Positions 44,740-54,735 of a DNA stretch of 64,000 nucleotides are shown in pieces. The notes beneath the pieces are model-generated. The model was not told the origin of the DNA and searched no databases. It was given only the letters and a program-made list of their open reading frames with translations. Position 1 is the first letter of the stretch, and every line of letters starts with the position of its first letter. The position numbers were made by a program, and so were the translations under genes. This stretch comes from an uncultured Ligilactobacillus sp. Lineage in GTDB: Bacteria; Bacillota; Bacilli; Lactobacillales; Lactobacillaceae. The stretch is taken from contig CAKPZY010000002.1 of the NCBI GenBank assembly GCA_934215475.1, forward strand, positions 1-64,000. Direction: 5' to 3'.

Positions 44740-46266
44740 ATGGCAAAAGAGAGAAACAATGCCATCCCTCATTCAATTACAGTCATAGCGTGGACTTTGG
44801 TTCTCGGCGCCTTAGCCCCACTCCTATCGACCACAATGGTAAACGTCGCTGTAAACGATATTAGTAAAGACCTGCATAGTCCGATCTCTACGGTCCAATG
44901 GGTCATCACTGGTTACGTACTGGCCACAGCAATAGTAGTGCCCTTGTCAAGTTGGTTATTAAATAAATTTGACGGAAAAACTGTTTTTTTAGCCAGTGAG
45001 ATCCTTTTTGCAGTTGGATCAGCCTTATCAGCGCTGGCTCCAAACGCGAATATCTTGATCCTCTCTCGTTTAGTGCAAGGTTGTGCGGCTGGTATTATTA
45101 TGCCTCTGCTAACGACTTTGCTTGTTCAAACGTCGGGTTCTGAAATCATGGGACAAATCATGGCAACAGTCGGGTTACCTATTATCCTCGGCCCCTTGAT
45201 CGGACCTGTTTTTGGTGGGATGATCGTCAAACTTCTTTCCTGGCGCTGGATCTTCTGGATCAATGTCCCAATTACGGCACTCTCAGTTGTAATGATATTT
45301 TGGAAAATGCCTTCCTATCCAGCTCAAAATAGGACCGCAAAACTTGATCTCCCAGGTATAGTCTTACTAGGTGCAGGATCTGCCAGTGTCATTTACGGGA
45401 TCGTTCAGGCATCAAAAGAGGCTAGATTTAATAACTTTACGACCATGGCTTGGATAGGATTTGGGGCGGCGTTTTTGGGACTTTATATAATCTGGGGGAT
45501 CATTCGAAAAAAGCAAGCAGTTCTCCCGCTAAATCTATTTAAATTTAGCTCATTTAATGGCTCGGTCCTTGGTTTGCTGGTTTCCGGTATGATATTAAAC
45601 GGTGCCATGCTCGCTTTGCCATTGTTTTTCCAAAATATCAACCACATGAGTGCAATGGAAGCTGGCCTAGCATTGATCCCTCAAGGTTTAGGAATGTTGG
45701 TTTCACGGCCGATCACAGGTAGGCTGACAGACGATATCGGAGCCAAGATGGTTGTTATCATAAGTGCCCTGATAACTGCAGTTGGTACGTTACCGTTCTA
45801 TTGGATCGATCAAAACACAACTTATTGGTTAGTGGCTATCATCTTGTTCATCCGTGGAATTGGTGCCGGCGGAATCTTAACGCCATTAATGGCAGACTCA
45901 TATACAGGAATGACTCCGACTCAAATCCCCGCCGCCTCGCTAGGTTCAAGAACTATTCAAAATATAGGTAGTGCTTTTGGAACAGCTATCGTGACAACAG
46001 TGATCGCAGGTTATTCTAGTGTTCATGCTGCACTATTAAAGCAAGGGATAGCAAGTGGAAAGTATCCTGTCACTTCTGTTCACACACATACTTTTATCCA
46101 GCAACAAATGGGACTGATCCAACTCCATGCTTTTCACGTTGGATTTTTGATCATAACCTTGGCGGCTCTGCTAATTATTTTGCCTTCACTGTTGCTGACA
46201 AATAAGATGGAACAAAACAACGATGAGGAAAAAACAACAGCTGATCCAAAGACCGTCAAAGAATAA
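44740..46266 (+). CDS. DHA2-family (EmrB/QacA-like) multidrug efflux MFS transporter
   Basis: A 508-residue transporter with 14 predicted helices. The N-terminal LDISTTMVNVA-type segment is LLSTTMVNVAVNDISKDLHS. Motif A region is LNKFDGKTVFLASEI, and motif C is GLPIILGPLIGPVFGG, the antiporter signature. It exports drugs or toxic compounds against protons. The ATG follows GAAAGGAAG. Regulation by the upstream TetR protein is likely from the operator dyad in between. Confidence 0.9.
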   Translation: MAKERNNAIPHSITVIAWTLVLGALAPLLSTTMVNVAVNDISKDLHSPISTVQWVITGYVLATAIVVPLSSWLLNKFDGKTVFLASEILFAVGSALSALAPNANILILSRLVQGCAAGIIMPLLTTLLVQTSGSEIMGQIMATVGLPIILGPLIGPVFGGMIVKLLSWRWIFWINVPITALSVVMIFWKMPSYPAQNRTAKLDLPGIVLLGAGSASVIYGIVQASKEARFNNFTTMAWIGFGAAFLGLYIIWGIIRKKQAVLPLNLFKFSSFNGSVLGLLVSGMILNGAMLALPLFFQNINHMSAMEAGLALIPQGLGMLVSRPITGRLTDDIGAKMVVIISALITAVGTLPFYWIDQNTTYWLVAIILFIRGIGAGGILTPLMADSYTGMTPTQIPAASLGSRTIQNIGSAFGTAIVTTVIAGYSSVHAALLKQGIASGKYPVTSVHTHTFIQQQMGLIQLHAFHVGFLIITLAALLIILPSLLLTNKMEQNNDEEKTTADPKTVKE

Positions 46267-46300
46267 ACGCGTGACTTTAACAGATATTGGTTTAATTAAA

Positions 46301-46347
46301 AAAGAACTTGCCCAAATATCATTTGAAGATTAGGGCAAGTTCTTTTT
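46301..46347 (+). terminator. Terminator after the DHA2 gene
   Basis: GAACTTGCCC pairs with GGGCAAGTTC (10 bp) followed by TTTTT, with A residues on the upstream side. The following 46348-46675 stretch shows nothing recognisable besides the HIT ribosome binding site GGAAGGA. Confidence 0.93.
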
Positions 46348-46675
46348 CGGGTCTACACTTTTAGTACTGATGAGTAAATTCACCGGCAATGTTTTTTCTG
46401 ACTGCTATAATTCTGCTCCTTTGCTAAATTGGAATATACGTCTTTGAATTTTTACGGCTCCGGTAGTTCTGTAAATAATGTAAGTGGGATGATATTCATC
46501 TTTTCTTCACTTGAATAATAGACTCAAATTTGTCTTTATATTGAAAAAAGACTTGAAAGCATCGCTGTGGTGTGACGGTCAGAAATATTCTGGTTAAAAA
46601 ATCCCTTAATTTTCACTGATGCATGTTAGAATCATAAAGAAGAAACAATACTTTTCTTCGTGGAAGGACTCGTCA

Positions 46676-47095
46676 ATGGAAAAATGTATTTTTTGCCAAA
46701 TAATCTCACATCAGGTCCTAAGCAAAGTGATCTGGGAAAATGAAAGCGTCCTCGTCATCTTGGACACAGCTCAGGACGTCGATTATCATCTGCTGGTCAT
46801 GCCTAAAAAGCATGTGGCCACTCTTTTAGACTGCGATCAGGACACACTACTACAATTAATATTAGCAATCCAAAAAGTGGGAAATCGTTGTATAGAAAAG
46901 GGTTTTAGCGGTTTGAATGTCTTAAGTGCGAGCGGCACTCCAGCAGGACAATCTGTTCCTCACTTGCACTTTCATTTGATTTTGCGCAAAGCTGGAGACG
47001 GTATCGATGCTTGGCCAAAATTTAATGGAAGCACAGTTTCATTAGAAGATGAGTATTCAGTACTTAAATTTTCAGACAGGAGTGAAAATAGCTGA
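46676..47095 (+). CDS. HIT-family nucleotide-binding hydrolase
   Basis: A 139-residue histidine-triad protein. The HxHxH motif is H96-H98-H100 in VPHLHFHLI; CIFCQII at the start carries C4 and C7, which in many HIT proteins bind zinc. HIT proteins hydrolyse adenosine phosphoramidates or dinucleoside polyphosphates. Start ATG 46676 follows GGAAGGA; an upstream frame back to 46619 lacks a site. Length is normal for the Hint branch. Confidence 0.9.
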   Translation: MEKCIFCQIISHQVLSKVIWENESVLVILDTAQDVDYHLLVMPKKHVATLLDCDQDTLLQLILAIQKVGNRCIEKGFSGLNVLSASGTPAGQSVPHLHFHLILRKAGDGIDAWPKFNGSTVSLEDEYSVLKFSDRSENS

Positions 47096-47199
47096 AATTA
47101 CGATTGATTTGTGCAAATTTTTTCTCAAAATTATAAGCAACAATATTTTGCAAAATCTAAATTGTAATATTTTTGTAATTCTTAATATTCGCCTTTTAG

Positions 47200-47324
47200 T
47201 GTTATACTGTAACCACTGAGGGTCATTAAGTGGCTCGATATACGCCTGGATGTGTAGTATACGCTCTATATTTCCAGTGCCCAATATGTTTGCATAAAAA
47301 AGCCGGCTATTGGCCGGTTTTTTT
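47200..47324 (+). ncRNA. Candidate small RNA with extended -10 promoter and terminator
   Basis: TGTTATACT (47200-47208) is an extended -10. From about 47215 the sequence forms CCACT...AGTGG hairpin (near 47214-47234), a CGATATACGCC segment and a strong terminator at 47296-47324 on the same strand. No start codon with a ribosome binding site occurs. It sits between the HIT gene and a convergent permease gene, so it is a self-contained transcription unit of roughly 110 nt. It belongs to no RNA family I recognise. Confidence 0.5.
47296..47324. terminator. Bidirectional terminator beside the permease gene
   Basis: A-tract, GCCGG, short loop, CCGG and TTTTTTT (47318-47324). The stem is short but very GC-rich. 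It can end the candidate RNA (plus) and the permease (minus). Confidence 0.75.
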
Positions 47325-47357
47325 GTTGTTCTTTTTAATAGATATCTTGGAAAATTT

Positions 47358-48863
47358 TCACACCATTTTTTGGCGCACCCCTGACAATTTTTTTTCGGAG
47401 AAATGATAGAACAACCAAGCAATGAAACCAAAGAAGATCGGACCAGCAATTGTCCAAAATGCTGTCTGATAATCATGAATCAGTATTGGTTGAACGCATG
47501 TAAAGCCGATCCCACCAATTAATATGATCATAATCACTGTTACGATGACATTCGTCCACTTTCGATTCGTATATATTTCAAAGGGCCTCTTTAAATCCTC
47601 GCGTTTTTTGAAAAACGGAAATGCTCCGACTAAGAAAAGATAAGGGAAAGATGTAGAAACATTAGCCATATCGGTCAAAATTGTGTAAAACTTCTGTGCT
47701 GCGGAACCGCCAAACGCGACCAAAAAGATAAAGAGAGCTACTACACCCATCTGTAACCACATCGCGTTTGCCGGCATATTATGCTTATTCATTTTAGTCA
47801 TTTTCTTTGGCCACAAGCTAGGATCTGACCCAATAATAAATGATTTGATAGGCGAGTATACCAGAACAAAAAATGCACCCAAATAACCCATAAACATTCC
47901 AATTCCTGCAAATCTCGTCATTAAAATACCCAAGACTGACCCCGTGGAAGAAGACAAGCCCAAAGAACTGCCCAGCTGAACCCCAAGGTTATTCATCAAA
48001 ACATAGGTGATATTACCCAAGTTGACTTCTGAACCACCTAAGACTGCTTTCCAATTGGTGCTGACGCCCCAGAAAAATATCATAAGTGCATAACCGACAG
48101 TAATAAAAACCGTGGAGATGACTAAAGCTTTAGGGAAAGTCTTTTCTGGTTTTTCAACATCTTCCATGACCCCTCCCATTGATTCCATACCACCATATGC
48201 AAAAATAGCATAAATAACAAAGGAAACTAAAGCGATGGAACTGCTAAATTGTGAATTAGGGGACAGGAAAAAACTCGTTGTTCCATGGAAAGGCTGCGCG
48301 AGTGTTCCTCCGTTAGCTGCCCAAACAACCATACTTGCTGCTAAAAAGACAACATCCAAAACTACGATAAAGAGTCCGCCCAGCGATGAGACCTTCGCAA
48401 TAAAGTTTATACCATGAGTCGTAGTATATGTAACAAAGAAGATCCACAGTATCCCCAGCAGACCGATCGTTTGGGTCGGATTCAAGCCAAAAAGACTCCA
48501 AGACTGAGTAGCATCATTACCAAAAATCAACGCAGATAACGGGATCCAGACCTTTGAAGAAGTCGAAACTAACCAAATGATCCATGAGGCAAGCCAAATG
48601 AATGTCCCAATAAAAGCCGGCTCCTCACCGATCGATCCTTCCAACCATGAATAGATCCCGCCTTTAGCTTCTTTAAATGATGCCCCATATTCTGCAAACA
48701 TCAATGAGCTGGGTAAGAAAAACAGCAAAGCCGCTAGAATATACCAGAAAATACTTGCATAACCCATTTGGTAGTATGCAACAGTAGTATTAGCGAAACC
48801 AAAGATCGAAGAAAATGTCATCATCACGAGGGCGCCGGTTTTAATTTTTTGAGATCTTTGCAA
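47358..48863 (-). CDS. APC-family amino-acid permease (YjeM/glutamate:GABA antiporter-like)
   Basis: A 501-residue membrane protein with 12 or more helices. The N-terminal MTFSSIFGFANTTVAYYQMGYASIFWYILAALLFFLPSSLMFAEYG-type region, GGIYSWLEGSIGE near residue 71 and a GGMESMGGVMEDVEKPEKTFPKA loop are typical of the YjeM/glutamate-GABA antiporter subfamily. It moves amino acids; the specific one is unknown. Start TTG 48863 lies 8 nt after AGGAG, while the GTG at 48872 overlaps that site. Monocistronic. Confidence 0.83.
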   Translation of the reverse strand: MQRSQKIKTGALVMMTFSSIFGFANTTVAYYQMGYASIFWYILAALLFFLPSSLMFAEYGASFKEAKGGIYSWLEGSIGEEPAFIGTFIWLASWIIWLVSTSSKVWIPLSALIFGNDATQSWSLFGLNPTQTIGLLGILWIFFVTYTTTHGINFIAKVSSLGGLFIVVLDVVFLAASMVVWAANGGTLAQPFHGTTSFFLSPNSQFSSSIALVSFVIYAIFAYGGMESMGGVMEDVEKPEKTFPKALVISTVFITVGYALMIFFWGVSTNWKAVLGGSEVNLGNITYVLMNNLGVQLGSSLGLSSSTGSVLGILMTRFAGIGMFMGYLGAFFVLVYSPIKSFIIGSDPSLWPKKMTKMNKHNMPANAMWLQMGVVALFIFLVAFGGSAAQKFYTILTDMANVSTSFPYLFLVGAFPFFKKREDLKRPFEIYTNRKWTNVIVTVIMIILIGGIGFTCVQPILIHDYQTAFWTIAGPIFFGFIAWLFYHFSEKKLSGVRQKMV

Positions 48864-48996
48864 AAGAAACACTCCTTATGTAACTAGCTAAATAAAGAAA
48901 TTCATGGTCAAACATTTATCCTGGCAGGTTGGTTGGGTAAAATTCTGAGCCTTCAAACAACCTTGAGTTGCAGCAGTAGCGTTCAGTGGACCCTAG

Positions 48997-49038
48997 AAAA
49001 AAAGGCCATGTACCAACTATTGTATGCTGCACATGGCT
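48997..49038 (-). terminator. Terminator-like hairpin upstream of the permease gene
   Basis: AGCCATGT and ACATGGCC pair around a 19-nt loop, followed by TTTTTTT on the minus strand. It lies between the ATPase gene and the permease start, so it is either the distal terminator of the former or an attenuator of the latter. The rest of 48864-49278 is AT-rich without other signals. Confidence 0.6.
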
Positions 49039-49189
49039 GACCAAGTTAACTCTAATAAAATTTTTATTCATTATACGTAAAAATAATGGATTTTTATTCC
49101 CTAACTCGACCAGTATACCACTGTAATAACCATTTATTTGAATAAATATATTTTCTTAGCAAATTCAAATTAAAATTTAATTTTATACT

Positions 49190-49230
49190 AAAAAATCCGG
49201 GACGATCGTTATTTTCGACCATACCCAGAT
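49190..49230 (-). terminator. Probable terminator after the P-type ATPase gene
   Basis: ATCTGGG and CCCGGAT (one mismatch) form a stem with inner GTCG/CGAT pairs, followed by TTTTTT on the minus strand. Confidence 0.6.
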
Positions 49231-49278
49231 CTTATTCAGTTGATAATTTTTTATTTTTCACCGCCAGTTTTAGACAGA

Positions 49279-52086
49279 CTAATTTGCTAACGTTTCACTA
49301 GGAACCGAAAGTTTGCGGGAAAAATATTTCCGCACCTCATCCAGAAAAATCAGCGGCAGAGGTATGCAAAATAAGAAGATCCAGTCGCGCAGTACTAAAG
49401 GCGCCGTTCCAAATACTTGTTGCAAAAACGGAACGTAACACATGCATAAAAGTAACGCACCTTCAAAAATTATTCCACCATAAATCAATCCATTTGAGAA
49501 AAATCGATTACGGTGAAACAGAGATTCTTGGTTATAACGACAGTTCAATACGGCCGCCATTTGGCAAAAGATGACTGAACCTAAAACTACTGTTGTCGCC
49601 TGCCGATAATCCATTCCCGAAGCAGCTAAGTTCGGATAATAGTGACCATCCACTGCATTACTAAAGAAATATCCGCCGATAGAAATAACAGATGCCAAAG
49701 CTCCGTACCAACAAAAAGCCTTGACCAAGAGTTTCTTTGTGATCAGATGTGTCGAAGGCCTTCGCGGAGGACCAGACATAACTTCCGACTCAGGCACTTC
49801 ACGCCCTAGGCCAAGGGCGGGGAGCATATCCGTACCAAGGTCGATCAATAATATTTCCATAACAGTTAAAGCCAGTGGTATTTTGCCTCCACTGAACAGA
49901 AACAACGCGGATGGTACTGCTTCTGGAAGGTTAGAATTGAGAATATAGAGCAGAAACTTTCTGATGTTACTATATACTCCACGTCCTTCTTTGATGGCAG
50001 CCACGATCGAGGCAAAATTATCATCAGTTAACACCATATCCGCAGCTTCTTTAGCAACATCAGTCCCAGTCTGACCCATTGCGACACCGATATCCGCTTT
50101 CTTTAAAGCCGGCGCATCATTAACACCATCGCCGGTCACAGCCACAATATGGCCCATTTTTTGCAGCAACGAAACCACACGATATTTTTGTTCAGGGGCC
50201 ATACGTGCAAACACGATCTGACCGGCCAAGGCTTTCGTTAATTCTTGATCAGTCATTTTTTGCACTTGCGGTCCAGAAACAACGTTAATATCTTTTTTGC
50301 TATCCACGATCCCGATCTTCTTTGCGATCGATTCTGCCGTTAATCCATTATCACCAGTGACCATAATGACTTTGATCCTAGCTTTCCGACATTCCTTTGC
50401 TGCTTTAACTGCTTCGGGACGCGGCGGATCATACATTGCAACCAATCCCAAAAAAGTCAGCTCTGTTTCTGCTTGACTTTGTGTGATCTTGTCACTATCC
50501 AAAGATCCCTTTTTAGCTAGTCGCTTACCGGCCACTGCCAGCACTCGCAGCCCTTGCTTAGCATAACCATCATTGGCCTCATTTATTTCTCCTTTTTGAC
50601 TAGAAGTGAGCTCCTTTTCTTCTCCCTTAACAAAATAAGTAGTACATTTGTCGATCACGCTGTCTGGAGCGCCCTTAGTGTAACTGTCAAACTGCCGTTG
50701 GTCCTTTCTTTCAACCAGGACGGTCATCATTTTACGATCAGAATCAAAAGGAAATTCACGCAAGCGCGGATGCTTTTTCCTTTCCTCTTGCGTGTCGATC
50801 TTAGCCTTTTGTGCGACTACTTCTAAACAAGCTTCTGTCGGGTCCCCAATGACTGAATAGCCTGGATGGCCCTTTGAAGGCCCCTTGATCTTAGCATTCT
50901 CAGACAATAAACCTCCTGCCAATAATTCATCCAATTCAGGATCCTGGCCAGTATGCATCCTTTTTGGCCCATTAAAGATCCCACCATTCGGGTCATAACC
51001 AGGGCCAGTCACATGATACGAATCCATCAACGTCCACAAATGACCGACCGTCATTTGGTTACGGGTTAAAGTACCAGTTTTATCCGAACATATCACTGAA
51101 GCAGAACCCAATGTCTCCACACTCGACAACCTCTTAACCAAAGCATTTTTCCTGGCCATGCGTGAAACAGCGCCTGCTAGGGAAAGAGTCACAGTCGGCA
51201 GCAACCCTTCTGGAATGAAGGCAACGATCATACCCAAGGCAAAAACAAACGAATCTACCACAGGATAATGAACGAGGAAGGCCGCACTTAAAAAGAAGAT
51301 CAAACCGATCGAGACCGCCAACAAAGAGATTTGCTTAGTCAATACGTTAAGTTCTTTTTGCAATGGGCTAAGTTTATTGGCGACGTTTTGTGTGAGAGCA
51401 GCGATTTTGCCAAAATCAGTTTCCATCCCGATTTTGACCACCACACCCGTACAATGTCCCTTCATGACTGATGTTCCGGAAAAAACTATATTTTTAATAC
51501 TGGAGTGCTCTGTGCCCTTTTGGGTATACACCCGCTCATTTTTATCTATCGGGTCTACTTCACCCGTTAAAGTTGATTGGTCCACTCTTAATCCAGAAGC
51601 ACTTAATAACCGGATATCGGCTGGAACACCATCGCCTTCATCTAAAATAACGATGTCGCCGGGAACTAAGTCATTTGCTAGGACTTTAGTTTGCTTGCCA
51701 TCGCGAACAACCTGGCTATTTTGCGCTAACATACTGTTCAAAGCTGCAGTAGCCTTGCTCGCTTGAAACTCTTGCCAAAAACTAAACAAACCGTTGATCA
51801 GATTCACTGCCCAAATGGCGATACCAAGCTCGACCAATCCCGCAACAAATGCGATACCGCCCGCGATCCATAATAGAATGGCCATCAGACTGGTGAAATT
51901 TTTAAGGAAGGTCAATGCCAGCGGAGTTGATTTTCCCTTGCTTAAAATATTCGCCCCAAATTGGGAGCGGCGTGCTTTGGCTTCCTCACTTGTCAGTCCT
52001 TTTTTCCCTGTTCCTAATTGGGTAAAGACGTCTTCTTCCTTAAGCCCAGCTGCTTTTTCAATATTATTCTCGGTAACCTTTCGCAT
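49279..52086 (-). CDS. P-type cation-transporting ATPase (type II, Ca2+/Na+,K+-like)
   Basis: A 935-residue P2-type ATPase. The actuator has LTGE (STLTGEVDPID), the phosphorylation site is D about 334 in CSDKTGTLT, the nucleotide-binding domain has KGAPD, and the hinge is TGDGVNDAPALKKADIGVAMG. FIPEGLLPTVT in TM4 and a six-helix C-terminal membrane domain place it in the P2A/P2C range. Transported ion is not settled; Ca2+ or Na+ are the candidates. Start ATG 52086 follows AAGGTGAG; an upstream frame to 52143 lacks a site. Monocistronic. Confidence 0.9.
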   Translation of the reverse strand: MRKVTENNIEKAAGLKEEDVFTQLGTGKKGLTSEEAKARRSQFGANILSKGKSTPLALTFLKNFTSLMAILLWIAGGIAFVAGLVELGIAIWAVNLINGLFSFWQEFQASKATAALNSMLAQNSQVVRDGKQTKVLANDLVPGDIVILDEGDGVPADIRLLSASGLRVDQSTLTGEVDPIDKNERVYTQKGTEHSSIKNIVFSGTSVMKGHCTGVVVKIGMETDFGKIAALTQNVANKLSPLQKELNVLTKQISLLAVSIGLIFFLSAAFLVHYPVVDSFVFALGMIVAFIPEGLLPTVTLSLAGAVSRMARKNALVKRLSSVETLGSASVICSDKTGTLTRNQMTVGHLWTLMDSYHVTGPGYDPNGGIFNGPKRMHTGQDPELDELLAGGLLSENAKIKGPSKGHPGYSVIGDPTEACLEVVAQKAKIDTQEERKKHPRLREFPFDSDRKMMTVLVERKDQRQFDSYTKGAPDSVIDKCTTYFVKGEEKELTSSQKGEINEANDGYAKQGLRVLAVAGKRLAKKGSLDSDKITQSQAETELTFLGLVAMYDPPRPEAVKAAKECRKARIKVIMVTGDNGLTAESIAKKIGIVDSKKDINVVSGPQVQKMTDQELTKALAGQIVFARMAPEQKYRVVSLLQKMGHIVAVTGDGVNDAPALKKADIGVAMGQTGTDVAKEAADMVLTDDNFASIVAAIKEGRGVYSNIRKFLLYILNSNLPEAVPSALFLFSGGKIPLALTVMEILLIDLGTDMLPALGLGREVPESEVMSGPPRRPSTHLITKKLLVKAFCWYGALASVISIGGYFFSNAVDGHYYPNLAASGMDYRQATTVVLGSVIFCQMAAVLNCRYNQESLFHRNRFFSNGLIYGGIIFEGALLLCMCYVPFLQQVFGTAPLVLRDWIFLFCIPLPLIFLDEVRKYFSRKLSVPSETLAN

Positions 52087-52482
52087 AATCTCACCTTCAT
52101 CTTTGGAATCATACCAATTGATAAAAATAAACCAGCAGACCAATTTTGTGTTGCTGGTTATAAGATATTCAGACTCATTATAGTTCTATCTAATCAAACT
52201 AGGTACCAAAAACATTCCAGATATTTCTAAAAAATCATAAACCTCAAAAATGATTGTGAAGCCATATTTAAAGCTGAACAATCAAACTTAATTCAACCTC
52301 TTTCTAAAGTGAACGGCACAAAAAATCATTACTTATTATTGAACGACGTGATTCATTTGTTAGAACTCATCATTAAATTAGGTGATATCTTTGTTATTTC
52401 TAAATAATTGAAAAATTTTAGATATAAGTTTACGGTAAATGTAAGCGGTTACTTGAGATGTTTTTAGAAAGGAAGTTTAACC
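52087..52482 (+). promoter_or_regulatory. Intergenic region with promoter and cre site of the GH5 gene
   Basis: TTGAAA (52408-52413), a 17-bp spacer and TACGGT (52431-52436) form a weak promoter. TGTAAGCGGTTACT (52440-52453) directly after it matches the CcpA cre consensus closely. The remainder, which should hold the divergent ATPase promoter, shows nothing clear. Confidence 0.65.
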
Positions 52483-53760
52483 ATGAAAAAAACCAGTTTC
52501 ATCAGGTTTTTGTTGACCGTAACGGCTGCAGTTCTTTTGTTCGCTATCCCTTATGCCGTTCGCGCCGATTCCTTGCCTATGTTAGGAACAAGTGGGAAGC
52601 AAATTGTAAATTCTTCTTCTAATCAAGAAGTCAAGTTGCGCGGAGTAAACGCCGGCGGTTTATTTGTGACAGAAGACTATATGACCAATCGTCCGAGTCC
52701 TTCACACCCAAGCGGTGCTATCCAATACGAGGATGATGTGGATATGATGAATCAGTTAGAAAGTCAGTACGGTGATGAAAAAACACAACAAATCACCAGC
52801 AAATGGCAAGACAATTATTGGACGGAGCAAGATTTTGAGAATGTAAAGAATATGGGAATGAATGTCATCCGTCTGCCTTTTGCCTATTACAACCTGATCG
52901 ATTACGCAAATTACGATCCAAGTTCAACTTCAGAAGTAACCTTACGTGACGGCGCTTTTGATAAGCTGGACTCATTCATTGACCAAGCTGGTCAACATGG
53001 GCTCTATGTTATTTTGGACCTTCATGGAGCGTTTGGATCACAAAGCGGACAAGAAAATTCTGGTGACAAAACCACTGACCCGAAGCTTTTCAAAGACGAT
53101 TCAGAGGGCCAACGCGATCGTGCTTTGACTAACAGTTTGTGGGAAAAAGTCGCTGAACATTACCAAGGTAACTCGACAGTTGCCGGCTACGATCTATTAA
53201 ACGAACCAAAGAATTACCAAGATGGCAGTGGTAGGACAGACAGCCAAGTCTTTGATTACTATGACCAATTGATAAATACCATCAGAGGAAAAGATAGTGA
53301 CCATATCATCTTTCTAGAATCAACCTGGGAACCAAGCGATATGCCAAACCCGGCAGACAAAGGCTGGACAGACAACAATATCGTCTATCAATATCACTTT
53401 TACGCTTGGGATCCAGATAATTCCTCAGCTGATGCCATCAGAAATTTCTATAACGGCAAAGTTGACGAAATTTCAGAGGCTAACTATAACGTTCCGGCCT
53501 ATATCGGCGAGTTTAGCATTCCGCAAAACAGCTATGCTCCAACAAGTGATGATTGGCAGAATGTTTTAAGTACCTTTAATAAAAATGACTATTCATGGAC
53601 TATTTGGAATTACAAAACTACAGCTGACATGAACACATTTGGTTTATATCAAGAAGATCGGCAAAATCAAGATCCAAACTCTGACGATTGGGGTCAAGCC
53701 CAGAACTTACAACCAAATACTACGATTCAGCAAGCTGTGAAAAATACGATCGGTCAATAG
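52483..53760 (+). CDS. Secreted GH5-family beta-glucanase/cellulase-like enzyme
   Basis: A 425-residue exported enzyme. The signal peptide (MKKTSFIRFLLTVTAAVLLF) ends near AVRA-D29. The TIM-barrel motifs are RLPFAYYN, DLHG (179-182), acid/base E241 in YDLLNEP and nucleophile E343 in YIGEFS. It resembles exo-beta-1,3-glucanase/cellulase-like GH5 enzymes. No anchor or binding domain is visible. The ATG follows GAAAGGAAG and a cre site lies upstream, so it is probably glucose-repressed. Likely substrates are plant or yeast beta-glucans. Confidence 0.9.
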   Translation: MKKTSFIRFLLTVTAAVLLFAIPYAVRADSLPMLGTSGKQIVNSSSNQEVKLRGVNAGGLFVTEDYMTNRPSPSHPSGAIQYEDDVDMMNQLESQYGDEKTQQITSKWQDNYWTEQDFENVKNMGMNVIRLPFAYYNLIDYANYDPSSTSEVTLRDGAFDKLDSFIDQAGQHGLYVILDLHGAFGSQSGQENSGDKTTDPKLFKDDSEGQRDRALTNSLWEKVAEHYQGNSTVAGYDLLNEPKNYQDGSGRTDSQVFDYYDQLINTIRGKDSDHIIFLESTWEPSDMPNPADKGWTDNNIVYQYHFYAWDPDNSSADAIRNFYNGKVDEISEANYNVPAYIGEFSIPQNSYAPTSDDWQNVLSTFNKNDYSWTIWNYKTTADMNTFGLYQEDRQNQDPNSDDWGQAQNLQPNTTIQQAVKNTIGQ

Positions 53761-53820
53761 CTAACATATTTTTTAATGATGGGCCGGTAATAAATAACTG
53801 CATGCAGTAGATACAAATTA

Positions 53821-53849
53821 TTGCATGTAGTTTTTGTAAGCGCTACACT
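53821..53849 (+). promoter_or_regulatory. Promoter of the acetoin reductase gene with overlapping cre-like site
   Basis: TTGCAT (53821-53826), a 17-bp spacer and TACACT (53844-53849) form the promoter. TGTAAGCGCTACAC (53835-53848) overlaps the spacer and -10 and resembles a cre with a mismatched end. Confidence 0.6.
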
Positions 53850-53890
53850 TGTATTACATTCAGCTAATATAAGGATAGGAGGAATTTTAA

Positions 53891-54667
53891 ATGTCAAAAA
53901 AAGTTGCCGTAGTTACAGGTTCAGCCGGCGGTTTAGGCAGAGGGATCGCAGAACGTTTGTTAAAAGACGGATTTAAAGTAATGGTCCATGACATCAACGA
54001 AGAAACATTAAGCGCTACAGAAAAAGAACTTAAAGCCCAAGGTTACGATGTGGGCAGCTACGTTGGTGATGTTTCTAAAAAAGAAGATCAGGAAGGGTTA
54101 GTGGCTGCGACTGTTAAAAAATTCGGCCAACTAAATGTGTTTGTCAATAATGCTGGGATCGAGGCTGTCACTCCATTCTTGAAGATCGACGAAAAAGAAT
54201 TGGAAAGAACATTCAAGATCAATGTTTTTGGGACAGTCTTTGGTTCACAGGCGGCCGCTGAACAATTCATCAAACAAGGTACACCTGGTAAGATCATCAA
54301 TGCTTGCTCGATCGCAGGCCACGAAGCATACGAAGTATTAGGAACATATTCAGCAACTAAGCACGCTGTTAAGGCCTTTACCTATGTTGCTGCCAAAGAA
54401 TTAGCCTCCAAGCATATCACTGTTAACGCCTATTGCCCAGGAGTGGCCAAAACAAAGATGTGGGATCGGATCGATGCCGAAATGGTCAAGGCAGATCCTT
54501 CTTTGAAACCAGGAGAACCATTCGCAAAATTCTCTGGCGAAATTGCTTTAGGCCGGTACGAAAAACCGGAGGATGTCGCTAATTTAGTTCACTTCTTGGC
54601 TTCTGACGATTCAGATTACATTACCGGACAGGCGATCTTAGTAGATGGCGGACTGGTTTATAGATAA
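53891..54667 (+). CDS. budC: Diacetyl/acetoin reductase (2,3-butanediol dehydrogenase-type SDR)
   Basis: A 258-residue [20 protein letters not shown] is the NAD(H) motif. [11 protein letters not shown], the serine of [11 protein letters not shown] and the YSATK catalytic pair (Y-x3-K) follow the (S)-acetoin-forming diacetyl reductase pattern, as do the substrate loop [14 protein letters not shown] and the C-terminus. It reduces diacetyl to acetoin and probably acetoin to 2,3-butanediol. It lies 3 kb from an acetoin-dehydrogenase-type operon, suggesting shared metabolism. The ATG follows AGGAGG. Confidence 0.88.
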   Translation: MSKKVAVVTGSAGGLGRGIAERLLKDGFKVMVHDINEETLSATEKELKAQGYDVGSYVGDVSKKEDQEGLVAATVKKFGQLNVFVNNAGIEAVTPFLKIDEKELERTFKINVFGTVFGSQAAAEQFIKQGTPGKIINACSIAGHEAYEVLGTYSATKHAVKAFTYVAAKELASKHITVNAYCPGVAKTKMWDRIDAEMVKADPSLKPGEPFAKFSGEIALGRYEKPEDVANLVHFLASDDSDYITGQAILVDGGLVYR

Positions 54668-54682
54668 CTAAACATTTAAAAA

Positions 54683-54722
54683 GAAGCATCCGCCATCTGG
54701 TTTGACGGCGGGTGTTTCTTTG
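54683..54722 (+). terminator. Terminator after the acetoin reductase gene
   Basis: GAAGCATCCGCC pairs with GGCGGGTGTTTC (one or two wobbles) and ends in TTCTTTG. Confidence 0.8.
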
Positions 54723-54735
54723 TATACTCAGATAA

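Noticed and set aside
47072..47476. 134-codon minus-strand frame
   Set aside because: It runs through the terminator and candidate RNA and overlaps the end of the amino-acid permease gene in another frame; no coding evidence.
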